Assembly (NCBI GenBank): GCA_028819255.1
Contig: JAPPMB010000116.1
Coordinates: 1 to 34,809 of the forward strand
Direction of reading: 5' to 3'
DNA length: 34,809 nt
From: Bryobacterales bacterium
GTDB taxonomy: Bacteria; Acidobacteriota; Terriglobia; Bryobacterales; UBA6623
In this document: positions 27,615 through 34,809 of the stretch, piece after piece
Position numbering within the stretch: position 1 is the stretch's first letter
How the letters are laid out: each line of letters starts with the position of its first letter
Made by a program: the position numbers and the translations under genes
Notes under the pieces: generated by a model
Told to the model about the DNA's origin: nothing
Databases searched by the model: none
What the model saw: the letters and a program-made list of their open reading frames with translations, nothing else

Positions 27615-28961
27615 TCAGGAATCCGGATCGGCCCGGACCGCAATCCGCCGCCGCCAAGTGGCGGCGGCATCCCCACCGTCGCCGGAAACCCTGCTCCGAC
27701 TCCATCTCCAGAAGGCGGCACCCATCGCGGCGGCCACGGCTCCGGCGACCCACCAGGACGCCCAGCCGAGTCGGGTCCAGTCCACATCGAACATGCCGAA
27801 CACTTCCGCCCTCTCGAGCGACCAGTGCCAGGCCTGATGGGCGGCCAGGGCCGAGAGGATGATCGCGCCGACCTTCTCGGCGACCACATGCCGGAACAGC
27901 AACGCAAGGGCGGGCACTAGGAGAAGGAGCACGAACACCTGGCCGAGCTCAACTCCGACGTTGAAGGCGAGCAGAGAGGTGAGGAGGTGCGAGCCGGCAA
28001 ACTGCAGCGTCTCCCGCAGGGCGAACGAGAACCCGAAACCATGCACGAGGCCGAAGCCAACGGCAAAGGCCCAGCGCCGGCGGGTCGGTCCCGCAATATT
28101 CTCGATTGCCATGTAGAGGATGGACACTGCGATCAACGTCTCCACAAGCGGCGGAAACCACAGCGCGTCCGGAGCGAAGCCGGCGGCACTTGCGATCAGC
28201 GTCACCGAATGCGCGAGAGTGAAGGCCGACACGATCAGCACCAGCGGGCGCAACCTCCGGAGCGGGATGACCAGGCAGCAGAGGAAGAGCAGGTGGTCCG
28301 GGCCGTCGAGGATGTGCTCGAAGCCCAGCCGGACGAAGCGCCAAGCGGCCTGGAACCAGCTGGGGTCGAGCGGCACGACACCTGGGTCGCCGGTGAACTG
28401 ATAGGCGCGCGTCGATCCCCCAGGCAGCTCGTACGTCAACGCCGTGACGACCCTGGCCGCAAGGTGGACGAGGCCCAGACGAACGGAGAAGTCCGAGTCG
28501 GCGGACCGGACCGGGTACTCGAGTAGCACGTCGAACATGACCTGGTCCCAGACAAGGTTCTCGGCGTTTGCAGGCTTCTGGCCGGCCACGTGCAGCAGAG
28601 CCCGGTCCAGCGACTCCAGGGACCTGTCCGAGGGCAGTGAGACCTGCGTTGCGGCGACTCGCGGCGTCGGCAGAGGGGAGCCGTCTTCGCGAATCCGGAC
28701 GAACGGCGCGATCCACTGCGCTGCCAGGCCCGGGAGCTGGGGGGACAGGCGCTCGACGTCCAGGTAGCCCGGCCCGAATTCGGGTACATCCACGTCCCGC
28801 ATCGAGCGGAGCGGAACCCTGACCATCACCCTGAACGTCTCGCCGTCGGCCCTGGCCAGCAGGCGGGCCGCCACCTCGGCAGGGATCTCGTGGGCGCGCA
28901 GCGAGTCGACGGCTGCAAGCGCTAGTGGGAGCAGAAGGAGGAAGGGACGGATGTGGGACAC
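27615..28961 (-). CDS. HupE/UreJ-type membrane protein with large periplasmic N-terminal domain
   Basis: The 448-residue protein has a signal peptide (about 1-23, ending LRAHE), an extracytoplasmic domain of about 200 residues, then a C-terminal membrane region of the HupE/UreJ_2 type with about seven helices. Family motifs include GFEHILDGPDHLLFL, AFTLAHSVTLIAS and VGFGLVHGFGFSF; the conserved His and Asp residues could bind a divalent metal. HupE and UreJ are nickel-related in hydrogenase and urease loci, but no such genes are here, so the substrate is unknown. The start GTG 28961 has AAGG eight bases upstream and opens a good leader. The frame continues upstream to 29156 across the divergent gene, which is unlikely to be translated. 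Confidence 0.85.
   Translation of the reverse strand: MSHIRPFLLLLPLALAAVDSLRAHEIPAEVAARLLARADGETFRVMVRVPLRSMRDVDVPEFGPGYLDVERLSPQLPGLAAQWIAPFVRIREDGSPLPTPRVAATQVSLPSDRSLESLDRALLHVAGQKPANAENLVWDQVMFDVLLEYPVRSADSDFSVRLGLVHLAARVVTALTYELPGGSTRAYQFTGDPGVVPLDPSWFQAAWRFVRLGFEHILDGPDHLLFLCCLVIPLRRLRPLVLIVSAFTLAHSVTLIASAAGFAPDALWFPPLVETLIAVSILYMAIENIAGPTRRRWAFAVGFGLVHGFGFSFALRETLQFAGSHLLTSLLAFNVGVELGQVFVLLLLVPALALLFRHVVAEKVGAIILSALAAHQAWHWSLERAEVFGMFDVDWTRLGWASWWVAGAVAAAMGAAFWRWSRSRVSGDGGDAAATWRRRIAVRADPDS
27647..27668. terminator. Inverted repeat at the convergent esterase/HupE-like 3' ends
   Basis: GCCGCCGCC (27647-27655), loop aagt, GGCGGCGGC (27660-27668) form a perfect 9-bp GC stem about 33 bp beyond the esterase stop and inside the last codons of the convergent gene. 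It may stop esterase transcripts. There is no U-tract. Confidence 0.35.
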
Positions 28962-28971
28962 GTGGAGAACC

Positions 28972-29001
28972 TTGCCGTCTCCTAACTTAAGCGAGTATGA
29001 T
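28972..29001 (+). promoter_or_regulatory. Sigma-70-type promoter for the NHL-repeat gene
   Basis: TTGCCG (28972-28977), an 18-bp spacer and TATGAT (28996-29001) lie upstream of the ATG at 29030. A start near 29008 would give a leader of about 20 bases carrying the AAGGGAG ribosome-binding site. This is the best matching promoter in the window. Confidence 0.5.
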
Positions 29002-29029
29002 GTTCCGCGTGAGAAAGGGAGACTCCTCC

Positions 29030-30277
29030 ATGAAATACGAATTTCGCCTGCCGGCCACCGTGATTGCGGCGGCGCTCCTGCTGGCCACCTGCTCTGCCCC
29101 GACGGAAGGCCCCTCGGGCGAGACCGAGGACGCAGCCGGCGCCGTGATGGCGCCAAGCTTCGAGGTCGACCCGCTGTGGCCGAAACCGCTGCCGAACCAC
29201 TGGCTGCTCGGCACCGTCATCGGCGTCGACGTGGACGATGAGGACAACGTCTGGATCGTCCATCGCGGCAGTTCGCTGGAACCGAAGGAGCTATACGCGA
29301 CCTGGGATCCGCCGGCGTCGTACTGCTGCTTCGCAGCCCCGCCGGTCCTGGCATTCAGCCAGGCGGGCGAGTTGATCGAGCACTGGGGGGGCCAGGGGGA
29401 GGGCTACGACTGGCCGGCATCCAATCACGGCGTCGACGTGGATCACAAGGGCAATGTCTGGATCGGCGGCAACGGGCGAGGAGCGTCGAGGGAAGCGGCC
29501 GCCCTGCCGCACGACGAGAGCGCCATGGGCGAGGGACGGGTGCACGACAGCATGGTCCTCAAGTTCACGCGGGACGGCAGCTTCCTCATGCAGATCGGCA
29601 AGCCGTTCATGGGCGAGGGGAGCCACGATCTCAAGAACTTCAAGATGCCCGCGAAGACATTGGTGGATCCGGAGACCAACGAGCTCTACGTGGCCGACGG
29701 CTATGGCAACCGGCGGGTGATCGTGCTCGACGCGGACACCGGCGAGTACAAGCGCCACTGGGGGGCCTACGGGAATGAGCCCGACGACACCCAGCTGCCG
29801 GCGTACCAGCCCGGCGAGGACCCGCCGCAGCAGTTCCGCACCCCCGTGCACGGCGTGGCGCTGTCCGAGGACGGCCTGGTCTATGTGTGCGACCGCACGA
29901 ATGACAGAATCCAGGTGTTCAAGACGGACGGAACGTACGTGAACGAGACGTGGGTGGAGCCTGAGACACTAGGCGACGGCTCGACATTCGACGTTGCGCT
30001 GTCCAGGGATCCGGAGCAGAAGTACCTGTACGTCGCTGACGGCGCGAACCAGAGAATCCACATCCTGGACCGCCAGTCCCTCGAGATCCTGACCAGCTTC
30101 GGAGACGGCGGGCGGCAGCCCGGACAGTTCTACGCCGTGCACAGCATCGCAACCGATTCGGCCGGCAACATCTACACCACCGAGACGTACCACGGACAGC
30201 GCGTGCAGCGCTTCATCTACAAGGGTCTGGCGCCTGTGACGGATCGGCAGCAGGGAGTCGTCTGGCCTTCCGACTGA
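29030..30277 (+). CDS. NHL-repeat beta-propeller secreted protein (probable lipoprotein)
   Basis: The 415-residue protein has a leader MKYEFRLPATVIAAALLLATC. The Cys21 context (LATC) resembles a lipobox, although Thr at -1 is unusual, so it may be a lipoprotein or simply secreted. The mature part is an NHL-type six-bladed propeller: VDHKGNVWIGGN, FTRDGSFLMQIGKPF, ELYVADGYGNRRVIVLDADTG, GLVYVCDRTNDRIQVFKTDG, YLYVADGANQRIHILDRQSLE and SIATDSAGNIYTTETYHGQRVQRF. Such propellers mediate binding or act as lyases or lactonases; no catalytic set is evident. I use ATG 29030, which has AAGGGAG upstream, instead of the in-frame ATG at 28997 that lies within the promoter. It is divergent from the HupE-like gene, with 68 bp between starts. 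Confidence 0.85.
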   Translation: MKYEFRLPATVIAAALLLATCSAPTEGPSGETEDAAGAVMAPSFEVDPLWPKPLPNHWLLGTVIGVDVDDEDNVWIVHRGSSLEPKELYATWDPPASYCCFAAPPVLAFSQAGELIEHWGGQGEGYDWPASNHGVDVDHKGNVWIGGNGRGASREAAALPHDESAMGEGRVHDSMVLKFTRDGSFLMQIGKPFMGEGSHDLKNFKMPAKTLVDPETNELYVADGYGNRRVIVLDADTGEYKRHWGAYGNEPDDTQLPAYQPGEDPPQQFRTPVHGVALSEDGLVYVCDRTNDRIQVFKTDGTYVNETWVEPETLGDGSTFDVALSRDPEQKYLYVADGANQRIHILDRQSLEILTSFGDGGRQPGQFYAVHSIATDSAGNIYTTETYHGQRVQRFIYKGLAPVTDRQQGVVWPSD

Positions 30278-30441
30278 GGTCCGCACTCTCCGCGCCGGGC
30301 CCTGCCCCGCTCTGCCGTGGGCGCGGCGGCGGGTGTTGAGGGCGGCTGGCCTGTCGAGGCGGAGGCCGAGTGGAGCCGCGGAACCGATGGCGTGTCCGGC
30401 CTGCCTGCACCAGGATCCGCCCGCGTTTCGCCGGCTCGCCC

Positions 30442-30470
30442 TGAACCCGAATTTCCGGGGCGGGCGTAGC
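30442..30470 (+). promoter_or_regulatory. Candidate ECF-type promoter upstream of the sigma factor operon
   Basis: TGAACC (30442-30447), a 17-bp spacer and CGTAGC (30465-30470) resemble the AAC-type -35 and CGT-type -10 elements recognised by many ECF sigma factors. The position, with a leader of about 48 bases before the ATG at 30525, would allow autoregulation. The match is partial. Confidence 0.25.
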
Positions 30471-30524
30471 ATGGATTGAGGGAGTTGCTGGATTCGGGGG
30501 GCGCGCGATCGGAGAGACCGACGA

Positions 30525-31079
30525 ATGGATTCAGATCCGCGAAAGTTGCTGGACGCAGCCATCGCTGACAGCGACGCCTTCGGTGCAATCATCACCCACA
30601 CCGAAGGGATGGTCTACAGCCTCGCCTACAACTTCTTCCGCAACCGGGCCATCGCGGAGGATCTGGCGCAGGACGCGTACCTAGCGCTGTTTCGCAACCT
30701 CCACAAGCTGGAATCCGACATGCATCTGGTCAACTGGCTCCGCATGACGGTGACAAGGAAGTGCATCGACCGGACCCGGAGGAAGAAGTTCCGGCCGCAC
30801 CTTGATCTGGACTCGATTCCCGAACCGCGCGTCGTCAGCACTCCGCCCGATCCGGTCCTCGCGGAGGAGCTGCGGCAAAAGGTCTCCGAGCTGCCGGCGA
30901 AAATGCAGGTCGTTGTTGTTCTGAGGTTTCAGGAAGACTTGAAGCTGAGAGAAATCGCGGATACGATGGGCATCCCCGTCAACACGGTCAAGACGCTTCT
31001 GCGGCGAGCGCTCATCCGGCTGCGTCCCAAGGTCGCCCACTTGAAGACGGAGGTCTGCTATGCGCCGACAGGAAGATAG
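30525..31079 (+). CDS. RNA polymerase sigma factor, ECF (RpoE-like) subfamily
   Basis: ECF sigma factors redirect RNA polymerase to stress or envelope promoters. The 184-residue protein has region 2 (about 19-87), including MVYSLAYNFFRNRAIAEDLAQDAYLALF and WLRMTVTRKCIDRTRR, and region 4 (about 115-175), with the helix-turn-helix LKLREIADTMGIPVNTVKTLLRRALIRLRP. There is no region 1.1 or 3 and no C-terminal extension. The ATG at 30525 has GGAGAG eight bases upstream. The stop overlaps the next gene by 20 bp, implying coupled expression with the single-pass membrane protein that follows, the usual anti-sigma arrangement. Confidence 0.93.
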   Translation: MDSDPRKLLDAAIADSDAFGAIITHTEGMVYSLAYNFFRNRAIAEDLAQDAYLALFRNLHKLESDMHLVNWLRMTVTRKCIDRTRRKKFRPHLDLDSIPEPRVVSTPPDPVLAEELRQKVSELPAKMQVVVVLRFQEDLKLREIADTMGIPVNTVKTLLRRALIRLRPKVAHLKTEVCYAPTGR

Positions 31080-31446
31080 CCGCTATCTGGAAGCGTCGCT
31101 CCGTGCCTCGCTGGCCAGACAGCCGGCGCCGAAGTCCCTGAAACCGCAGGTGATGGCCCGAGTCCGGGCCGAGTCCGGGCGCGAGGGGGTCCGGACGGCT
31201 CCGGCCCGGCCCTTCCGGCGACTCGCCCCGTGGAAGAGCTGGGCGCTCAGCACCTCCGCCGTTGCGGCTGCCGCCGCGCTGCTGTGGGGGGTTCTGCCGC
31301 TGCGGGACACCAGGACCGACGCGGAGGCCGTTGCGATGGAGTCGGCGGGGCTCGAACTGGCAGAAGTGCTGCATATGGCCGGCAGCGAATGGAACCGGGC
31401 GCAGCAGGCCGCGCTCTCGCCGATACAGGAGAATGGAAATGACTAG
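31060..31446 (+). CDS. Single-pass membrane protein, probable anti-sigma factor
   Basis: The 128-residue protein has a basic N-terminal cytoplasmic part (1-61, with the MARVRAESGRE helix), one membrane helix (SWALSTSAVAAAAALLWGVL, about 60-79), and a short outer tail (about 80-128). No H-x3-C-x2-C zinc anti-sigma motif is present and I recognise no named domain; the role is inferred from position and topology. The start ATG 31060 lies inside the sigma factor gene and has GGAGG seven bases upstream. Its last codons overlap the next gene by 8 bp. Overlaps on both sides suggest tightly balanced production of all three proteins. It is shorter than typical anti-sigma factors, so it could instead be a membrane tether or a partner of the third protein. 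Confidence 0.65.
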   Translation: MRRQEDSRYLEASLRASLARQPAPKSLKPQVMARVRAESGREGVRTAPARPFRRLAPWKSWALSTSAVAAAAALLWGVLPLRDTRTDAEAVAMESAGLELAEVLHMAGSEWNRAQQAALSPIQENGND

Positions 31447-32026
31447 CCCGAGAACGTGCGGCGCCCGACTCGCAGCTTTCCTGGCAATCCTTCTCGTCGG
31501 CGGGCTTGCCTCGCTCCAGGCCCAGGGGACCGGGGCGGCACCGGAATTCGCCAGCCTCGAGCAGAAGGCGGACGAAGTGGTCAAGGTAAACCTGTGGGGC
31601 CGCTCGCTGGAGCAGGCCAAGCGACTGCTCGGCCTGCGCAAGAACCTGACAAGCCCGGTCAGGAGCTTCATGAACGGCCTGACCGCCGTGTACCGTCGCA
31701 CATACCGGTTCCGCCGGGCGCCGGCGAGCGAGGCCGACGTCGAACCCGTCTACCGGCAGCTGGCGGAAGACGGCTGGGTGCCGCTCATCGAGACCGAGGA
31801 CCGGGAAAAACCCGAGTCGCTCTCGGTTTACTCCTTCTACGCGGACGAGGAAGTCGCAGGCATGGCCGTTGTGTCCAGCGATCCTGACGAGGTCACCGTC
31901 CTGAAGATCATGGGGCCGGTCGACTTCGAGGCGCTTTCCGCGATCGGGAGCGGGCTCGGCTTGCCGGTGATGAACCTAGGATCGACGGAGATCAGGAAGC
32001 TCGATCCGGCGACGGCCGGAAAGTAG
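31439..32026 (+). CDS. Secreted DUF4252-like protein of the sigma factor operon
   Basis: The 195-residue protein has a signal peptide (ARLAAFLAILLVGGLASLQAQG, about 9-30). Its mature region includes VKVNLWGRSLEQAKRLLGLR, an SFMNGLTAVYRRTYRF segment, and SVYSFYADEEVAGMAVVSSDPDEVTVLKIMGPVDFEALSAI. The last part resembles DUF4252, whose function is unknown. I choose ATG 31439 because AGGAG lies seven bases upstream; an ATG at 31433 is too close to it. It overlaps the membrane protein gene by 8 bp and is the last gene of the operon. A role as an extracytoplasmic sensor or effector of the sigma pathway is inference from context only. Confidence 0.7.
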   Translation: MTSPRTCGARLAAFLAILLVGGLASLQAQGTGAAPEFASLEQKADEVVKVNLWGRSLEQAKRLLGLRKNLTSPVRSFMNGLTAVYRRTYRFRRAPASEADVEPVYRQLAEDGWVPLIETEDREKPESLSVYSFYADEEVAGMAVVSSDPDEVTVLKIMGPVDFEALSAIGSGLGLPVMNLGSTEIRKLDPATAGK

Positions 32027-32061
32027 GCCTCAGTCGAGGACCTCGCCCTCGGGACTGAGGC
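32027..32061. terminator. Bidirectional hairpin between the sigma operon and M16 gene
   Basis: GCCTCAGTC (32027-32035) pairs perfectly with GACTGAGGC (32053-32061), and GAGG (32036-32039) with CCTC (32047-32050) extends the stem past a two-base bulge. It starts at the base after the sigma operon stop and includes the stop of the convergent peptidase gene. No clear U-tract follows. Confidence 0.5.
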
Positions 32062-34783
32062 GGCGCACATCGCCGAATTCGAGTTCCCGGACTCCGCTCT
32101 CGATCTTGGAGAGGTCGCCGATCACGATCCAGACCATGCGGTCGGGATGCACGATCGCACTGGCCGCGCGCTCGATGTCTCCGAGCTCGAGCGCGCGCAC
32201 CTTGCCCGGGAAGGTCTCGAAGTGGTCGTCGTCCAGGCCGTAGACCTCGATCCGGCGCAGGGCGCTCAGGACCGCCCGCTTGGTCTCGTATTGGCCGGGC
32301 AGCCGCAGCGTCTGGCTGCGCTGGGCCTTGGAGAGTTCCTCCGCCTCGGGTGGACGCCCCGAGAGAATGTCGCGCAGCTCCCGGTCGATCTCGACCATCG
32401 ATTCCCTGGTCTTGTCGGTCTGGACGGGCGAATACGCCATGAACATCCTCGGACCACGCGCATCGACCAGCAGGCTGCGCGCACCGTAGCTCCAGTGCTT
32501 GTCCTCCCGAAGGTTCATGTTGATCCGTGAGGTGAAGCTGCCGCCGAGGATGGTGTTCATCGTCCCGATAGCGACCTCGTCCGGGTTGTTGGTCGGCGGG
32601 GCCGGCAGGCCCGCAATGATGACGGACTGCAACGCTCCCGGCTTGTCCACCAGATAAACGTTCCGCTGCCCGGGCAGCGGAACGTCCGCCACCTGCAAGG
32701 AGGGGGCGTCGCCCTCTGCGGACCAGCTCCCGAACCTCTCCTCGAGCATCGGTCGGAGCTTGTCGAGGGGCACGTCGCCGACCGTCAGGAACGTGGCGTT
32801 GTCCGGCGTGTACCACTTCCGATGGAAGTCCACGATGTCGTCCCTGGTCAGGGAGGTGACGGACCGGATGGAGCCGCTCCCGGTCATGGGGGCCGAATAG
32901 GCATGCTCCGGCCCGTAGAGCAGTCCCGGCAGCAGCCGCAGGCCGACCGTGAAGGGCTGTGACATCTCCTGCTGGATTCCCGCAATCTGCAGCTGCCTGA
33001 CGCGGTCCAGTTCCGCCTGGGGAAACGACGGCCGGAGTATGACATCTGCGTACAGGTCCAAGGATTCGGCAAGGCGCTCCGTCAGCGCCGAAATCGTGAC
33101 CGTCGCCGTGTCGAGGCCGGCCGATGCGCTGATCCTGGCGCCCAGGCGTGTCGCCTCGTCGCTGATCTGCAGCGAGTCGAGCCCTTCGGTGCCCTCGTCG
33201 AGCATCTCGGCGGTCATCTTGGCGAGGCCGGGGACACCGAGCTGGTCGGCCGCATACCCTGCATTGAGGATCAGACTGATCTCGACAGTCGGGACCGAGC
33301 GCACCGAAGCATGGATCACGCGCAGACCGTTCGAAAGCATGACCTCGGCTCTGTCCGGGAACTCGAATTCCGGGAACCCGTCGGCCGAGGGGAGGCCCGA
33401 ACGGTCGACCTGGTCCGTTGTCTCGCTCCTCTGAGGCGCGGGGTGGATCTCCAGGACGTAGGCGCCGTCGGACAGGTATTCGGCCGCCACCGAGCGGATT
33501 TCCTCGGGAGAGGCCCCCTCGGCCCATGCAAGCATCCGCTTGTAGTGGGAGGGGTCACCCGAGAAAACCTCGTTCCGGGCGAGAATGTCGGACTTTCCGC
33601 CGAATCCGCCGATGCGCTCCATGCCGCGGATGAACCGTGCCTTGTGGTCCATCTTGGCCCGCTCGAGCTCGTCCTGCGCCGGACCTTCGCGGAGGAATCG
33701 TGCCAGCTCCTCGTCGAGTGCCGCCTCGACGGTCGCCAGGTCGCCGCCGGGCTGTGCCGTCCCCTGCAGGGCGACCTGGCCGGCGATCTCCCTGGCATTG
33801 ACGTACGCCGTCGCGCTGGTCGCGATCTGGTCTTCGTAGACGAGCCGCTTGTACAGGCGCGAGCTCTTGCCGGCGGCGAGCACGTCCGTTGCAAGGTCCA
33901 GGAGGACTGCCTCCCGAGTGCCCCACTGGGGAACGTTCCAGACCTTGATAACACGGGCCTGCGGGACCCGGTCCTCGACGGTCTGGCGCTGCTCGCCCGT
34001 GCGCCGGGCAACCCAGGCGCGGTGCCTCGCGACGGGCGGGCCTGCGGGAATGCTCCCGAAGTAGTGGTCCACCAGATCCCGCGCCTCTTCGGGAGCAATG
34101 TCCCCGGCGATCGAAATCACGGCATTCGCCGCCCCGTAGTAGGTCCGGAACCACTCGTGGACATCCTCCAGCGAGGCGTCGTCAAGATCCTCCATCTCCC
34201 CGATCACCGTCCACGAATAGGGATGGCCCCGCGGGTAGGTGTTCTTGGTGATCAGTTCGTAGGCGACGGCGTAAGGCTGGTTCTCGCCCTGTCGCTTCTC
34301 GTTCTGCACAACGCCGCGCTGCTCGTCCAGCTTCGCCTGGTCCACCGCTCCCAGCATGTTGCCCATGCGGTCGGACTCCATCCAGAGCGCCAGGTCAAGT
34401 GCCGGACGCGGAACGTTCTGGAAGTAGTTCGTGCGGTCGGAGCTGGTCGTGCCGTTGAGGCTGGTGGCGCCGACGCGCTCCATGGCCTGGAAGTAGTCGT
34501 CGTTGAAGTTCTCCGAGCCGTTGAACATCAGATGCTCGAAGAGATGGGCGAAACCGGTCTTGCCAGGCTTCTCGTTCTTGGAACCGACGTGGTACCAGAC
34601 GTTGACGGAGACGATGGGCGCCTTGCGGTCCTCATGGACCAAGAGCCTGAGGCCGTTGTCGAGCACGAACTTCTCGTACGGGATGTCGACCTGCGCGGAG
34701 ACTGGCGTCGCAAGGACGCCGGCGAAGCAGGCGATGGCAACTGCCTGGATCAGTTGCGGCTTGATGTCAATCACGAATTCCAT
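32030..34783 (-). CDS. M16-family zinc metallopeptidase (two-domain, secreted)
   Basis: This is a pitrilysin/insulinase-type protease of 917 residues. It has a signal peptide (about 1-30, ending TPVSAQ), an N-terminal catalytic M16 domain with the inverted zinc motif HLFEH (80-84) and the distal ligand Glu162 in QRGVVQNEKRQ, and a second, non-zinc M16 half (from about 480). The second half contains NMNLREDKHWSYGARS, the Arg/Tyr substrate-binding region. The double length equals the closed two-domain clamshell of exported M16 peptidases in Acidobacteriota, Proteobacteria and Bacteroidota. It probably degrades small peptides in the periplasm. ATG 34783 gives a good leader; the ribosome-binding site is weak (AGG). 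It converges on the sigma operon and shares its hairpin terminator. Confidence 0.93.
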   Translation of the reverse strand: MEFVIDIKPQLIQAVAIACFAGVLATPVSAQVDIPYEKFVLDNGLRLLVHEDRKAPIVSVNVWYHVGSKNEKPGKTGFAHLFEHLMFNGSENFNDDYFQAMERVGATSLNGTTSSDRTNYFQNVPRPALDLALWMESDRMGNMLGAVDQAKLDEQRGVVQNEKRQGENQPYAVAYELITKNTYPRGHPYSWTVIGEMEDLDDASLEDVHEWFRTYYGAANAVISIAGDIAPEEARDLVDHYFGSIPAGPPVARHRAWVARRTGEQRQTVEDRVPQARVIKVWNVPQWGTREAVLLDLATDVLAAGKSSRLYKRLVYEDQIATSATAYVNAREIAGQVALQGTAQPGGDLATVEAALDEELARFLREGPAQDELERAKMDHKARFIRGMERIGGFGGKSDILARNEVFSGDPSHYKRMLAWAEGASPEEIRSVAAEYLSDGAYVLEIHPAPQRSETTDQVDRSGLPSADGFPEFEFPDRAEVMLSNGLRVIHASVRSVPTVEISLILNAGYAADQLGVPGLAKMTAEMLDEGTEGLDSLQISDEATRLGARISASAGLDTATVTISALTERLAESLDLYADVILRPSFPQAELDRVRQLQIAGIQQEMSQPFTVGLRLLPGLLYGPEHAYSAPMTGSGSIRSVTSLTRDDIVDFHRKWYTPDNATFLTVGDVPLDKLRPMLEERFGSWSAEGDAPSLQVADVPLPGQRNVYLVDKPGALQSVIIAGLPAPPTNNPDEVAIGTMNTILGGSFTSRINMNLREDKHWSYGARSLLVDARGPRMFMAYSPVQTDKTRESMVEIDRELRDILSGRPPEAEELSKAQRSQTLRLPGQYETKRAVLSALRRIEVYGLDDDHFETFPGKVRALELGDIERAASAIVHPDRMVWIVIGDLSKIESGVRELEFGDVRRLSPEGEVLD

Positions 34784-34809
34784 GGAGAACCTGAGGTCGC
34801 GTCAGTGCC

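Overview
The window is GC-rich, densely coding bacterial chromosome, with genes on both strands and mostly short operons. I see no rRNA, tRNA, CRISPR array, complete insertion sequence or phage module. Several features resemble Acidobacteriota: two formylglycine-type sulfatases, a Gfo/Idh oxidoreductase with a twin-arginine leader, PQQ-type beta-propeller enzymes without a cytochrome domain, a secreted tandem hydrolase, and an ECF sigma factor followed by a DUF4252-like protein. Planctomycetota or Verrucomicrobiota remain possible. This placement comes from gene content only.

Layout. 1-1691: decayed sequence, comprising a small ORF remnant with an in-frame stop and a PQQ-like beta-propeller gene broken by a one-base frameshift. 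2080-4734 (minus): aroF-rfbC-rfbB, joining the first step of aromatic synthesis to dTDP-sugar synthesis. 5136-7631: a copper-exporting P1B ATPase. 7876-8893: an AbiE toxin-antitoxin locus with an intact antitoxin and a toxin cut off after about 53 residues, followed by about 570 bp of debris. 9464-13948: homoserine dehydrogenase, a class I DhnA/DeoC-type aldolase and a secreted tandem alpha/beta hydrolase. 13968-15761 (minus): guaA. 15977-17512 (minus): a sulfatase lipoprotein. 17639-19569: groES-groEL, ended by a strong hairpin. 19772-21220 (minus): a second sulfatase, divergent from the Gfo/Idh gene at 21304-22656. 22951-25554: a secreted DUF1554/lectin-like protein and a PQQ-dependent dehydrogenase. 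25584-26945 (minus): a MATE transporter, divergent from a YqiA-type esterase (26982-27614). 27615-28961 (minus): a HupE/UreJ-type membrane protein, divergent from an NHL-repeat secreted protein (29030-30277). 30525-32026: a three-gene ECF sigma / single-pass membrane protein / DUF4252-like operon. 32030-34783 (minus): a full-length M16 zinc peptidase.

How the genes may work together. The sulfatases, Gfo/Idh enzyme, tandem hydrolase, PQQ dehydrogenase and lectin-like protein fit a cell envelope or periplasm geared to degrading and oxidising complex, partly sulfated carbohydrates. aroF, hom, the aldolase and guaA are core anabolism. groES-groEL, copA and the ECF module are stress or homeostasis functions.

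The least standard elements are the sigma/membrane-protein/DUF4252 operon, the tandem hydrolase whose second half has lost its nucleophile, the antitoxin left with a truncated toxin, the groEL with an atypical C-terminus and leader, the HupE-like/NHL divergent pair, and -10-like hexamers almost touching GTG starts.
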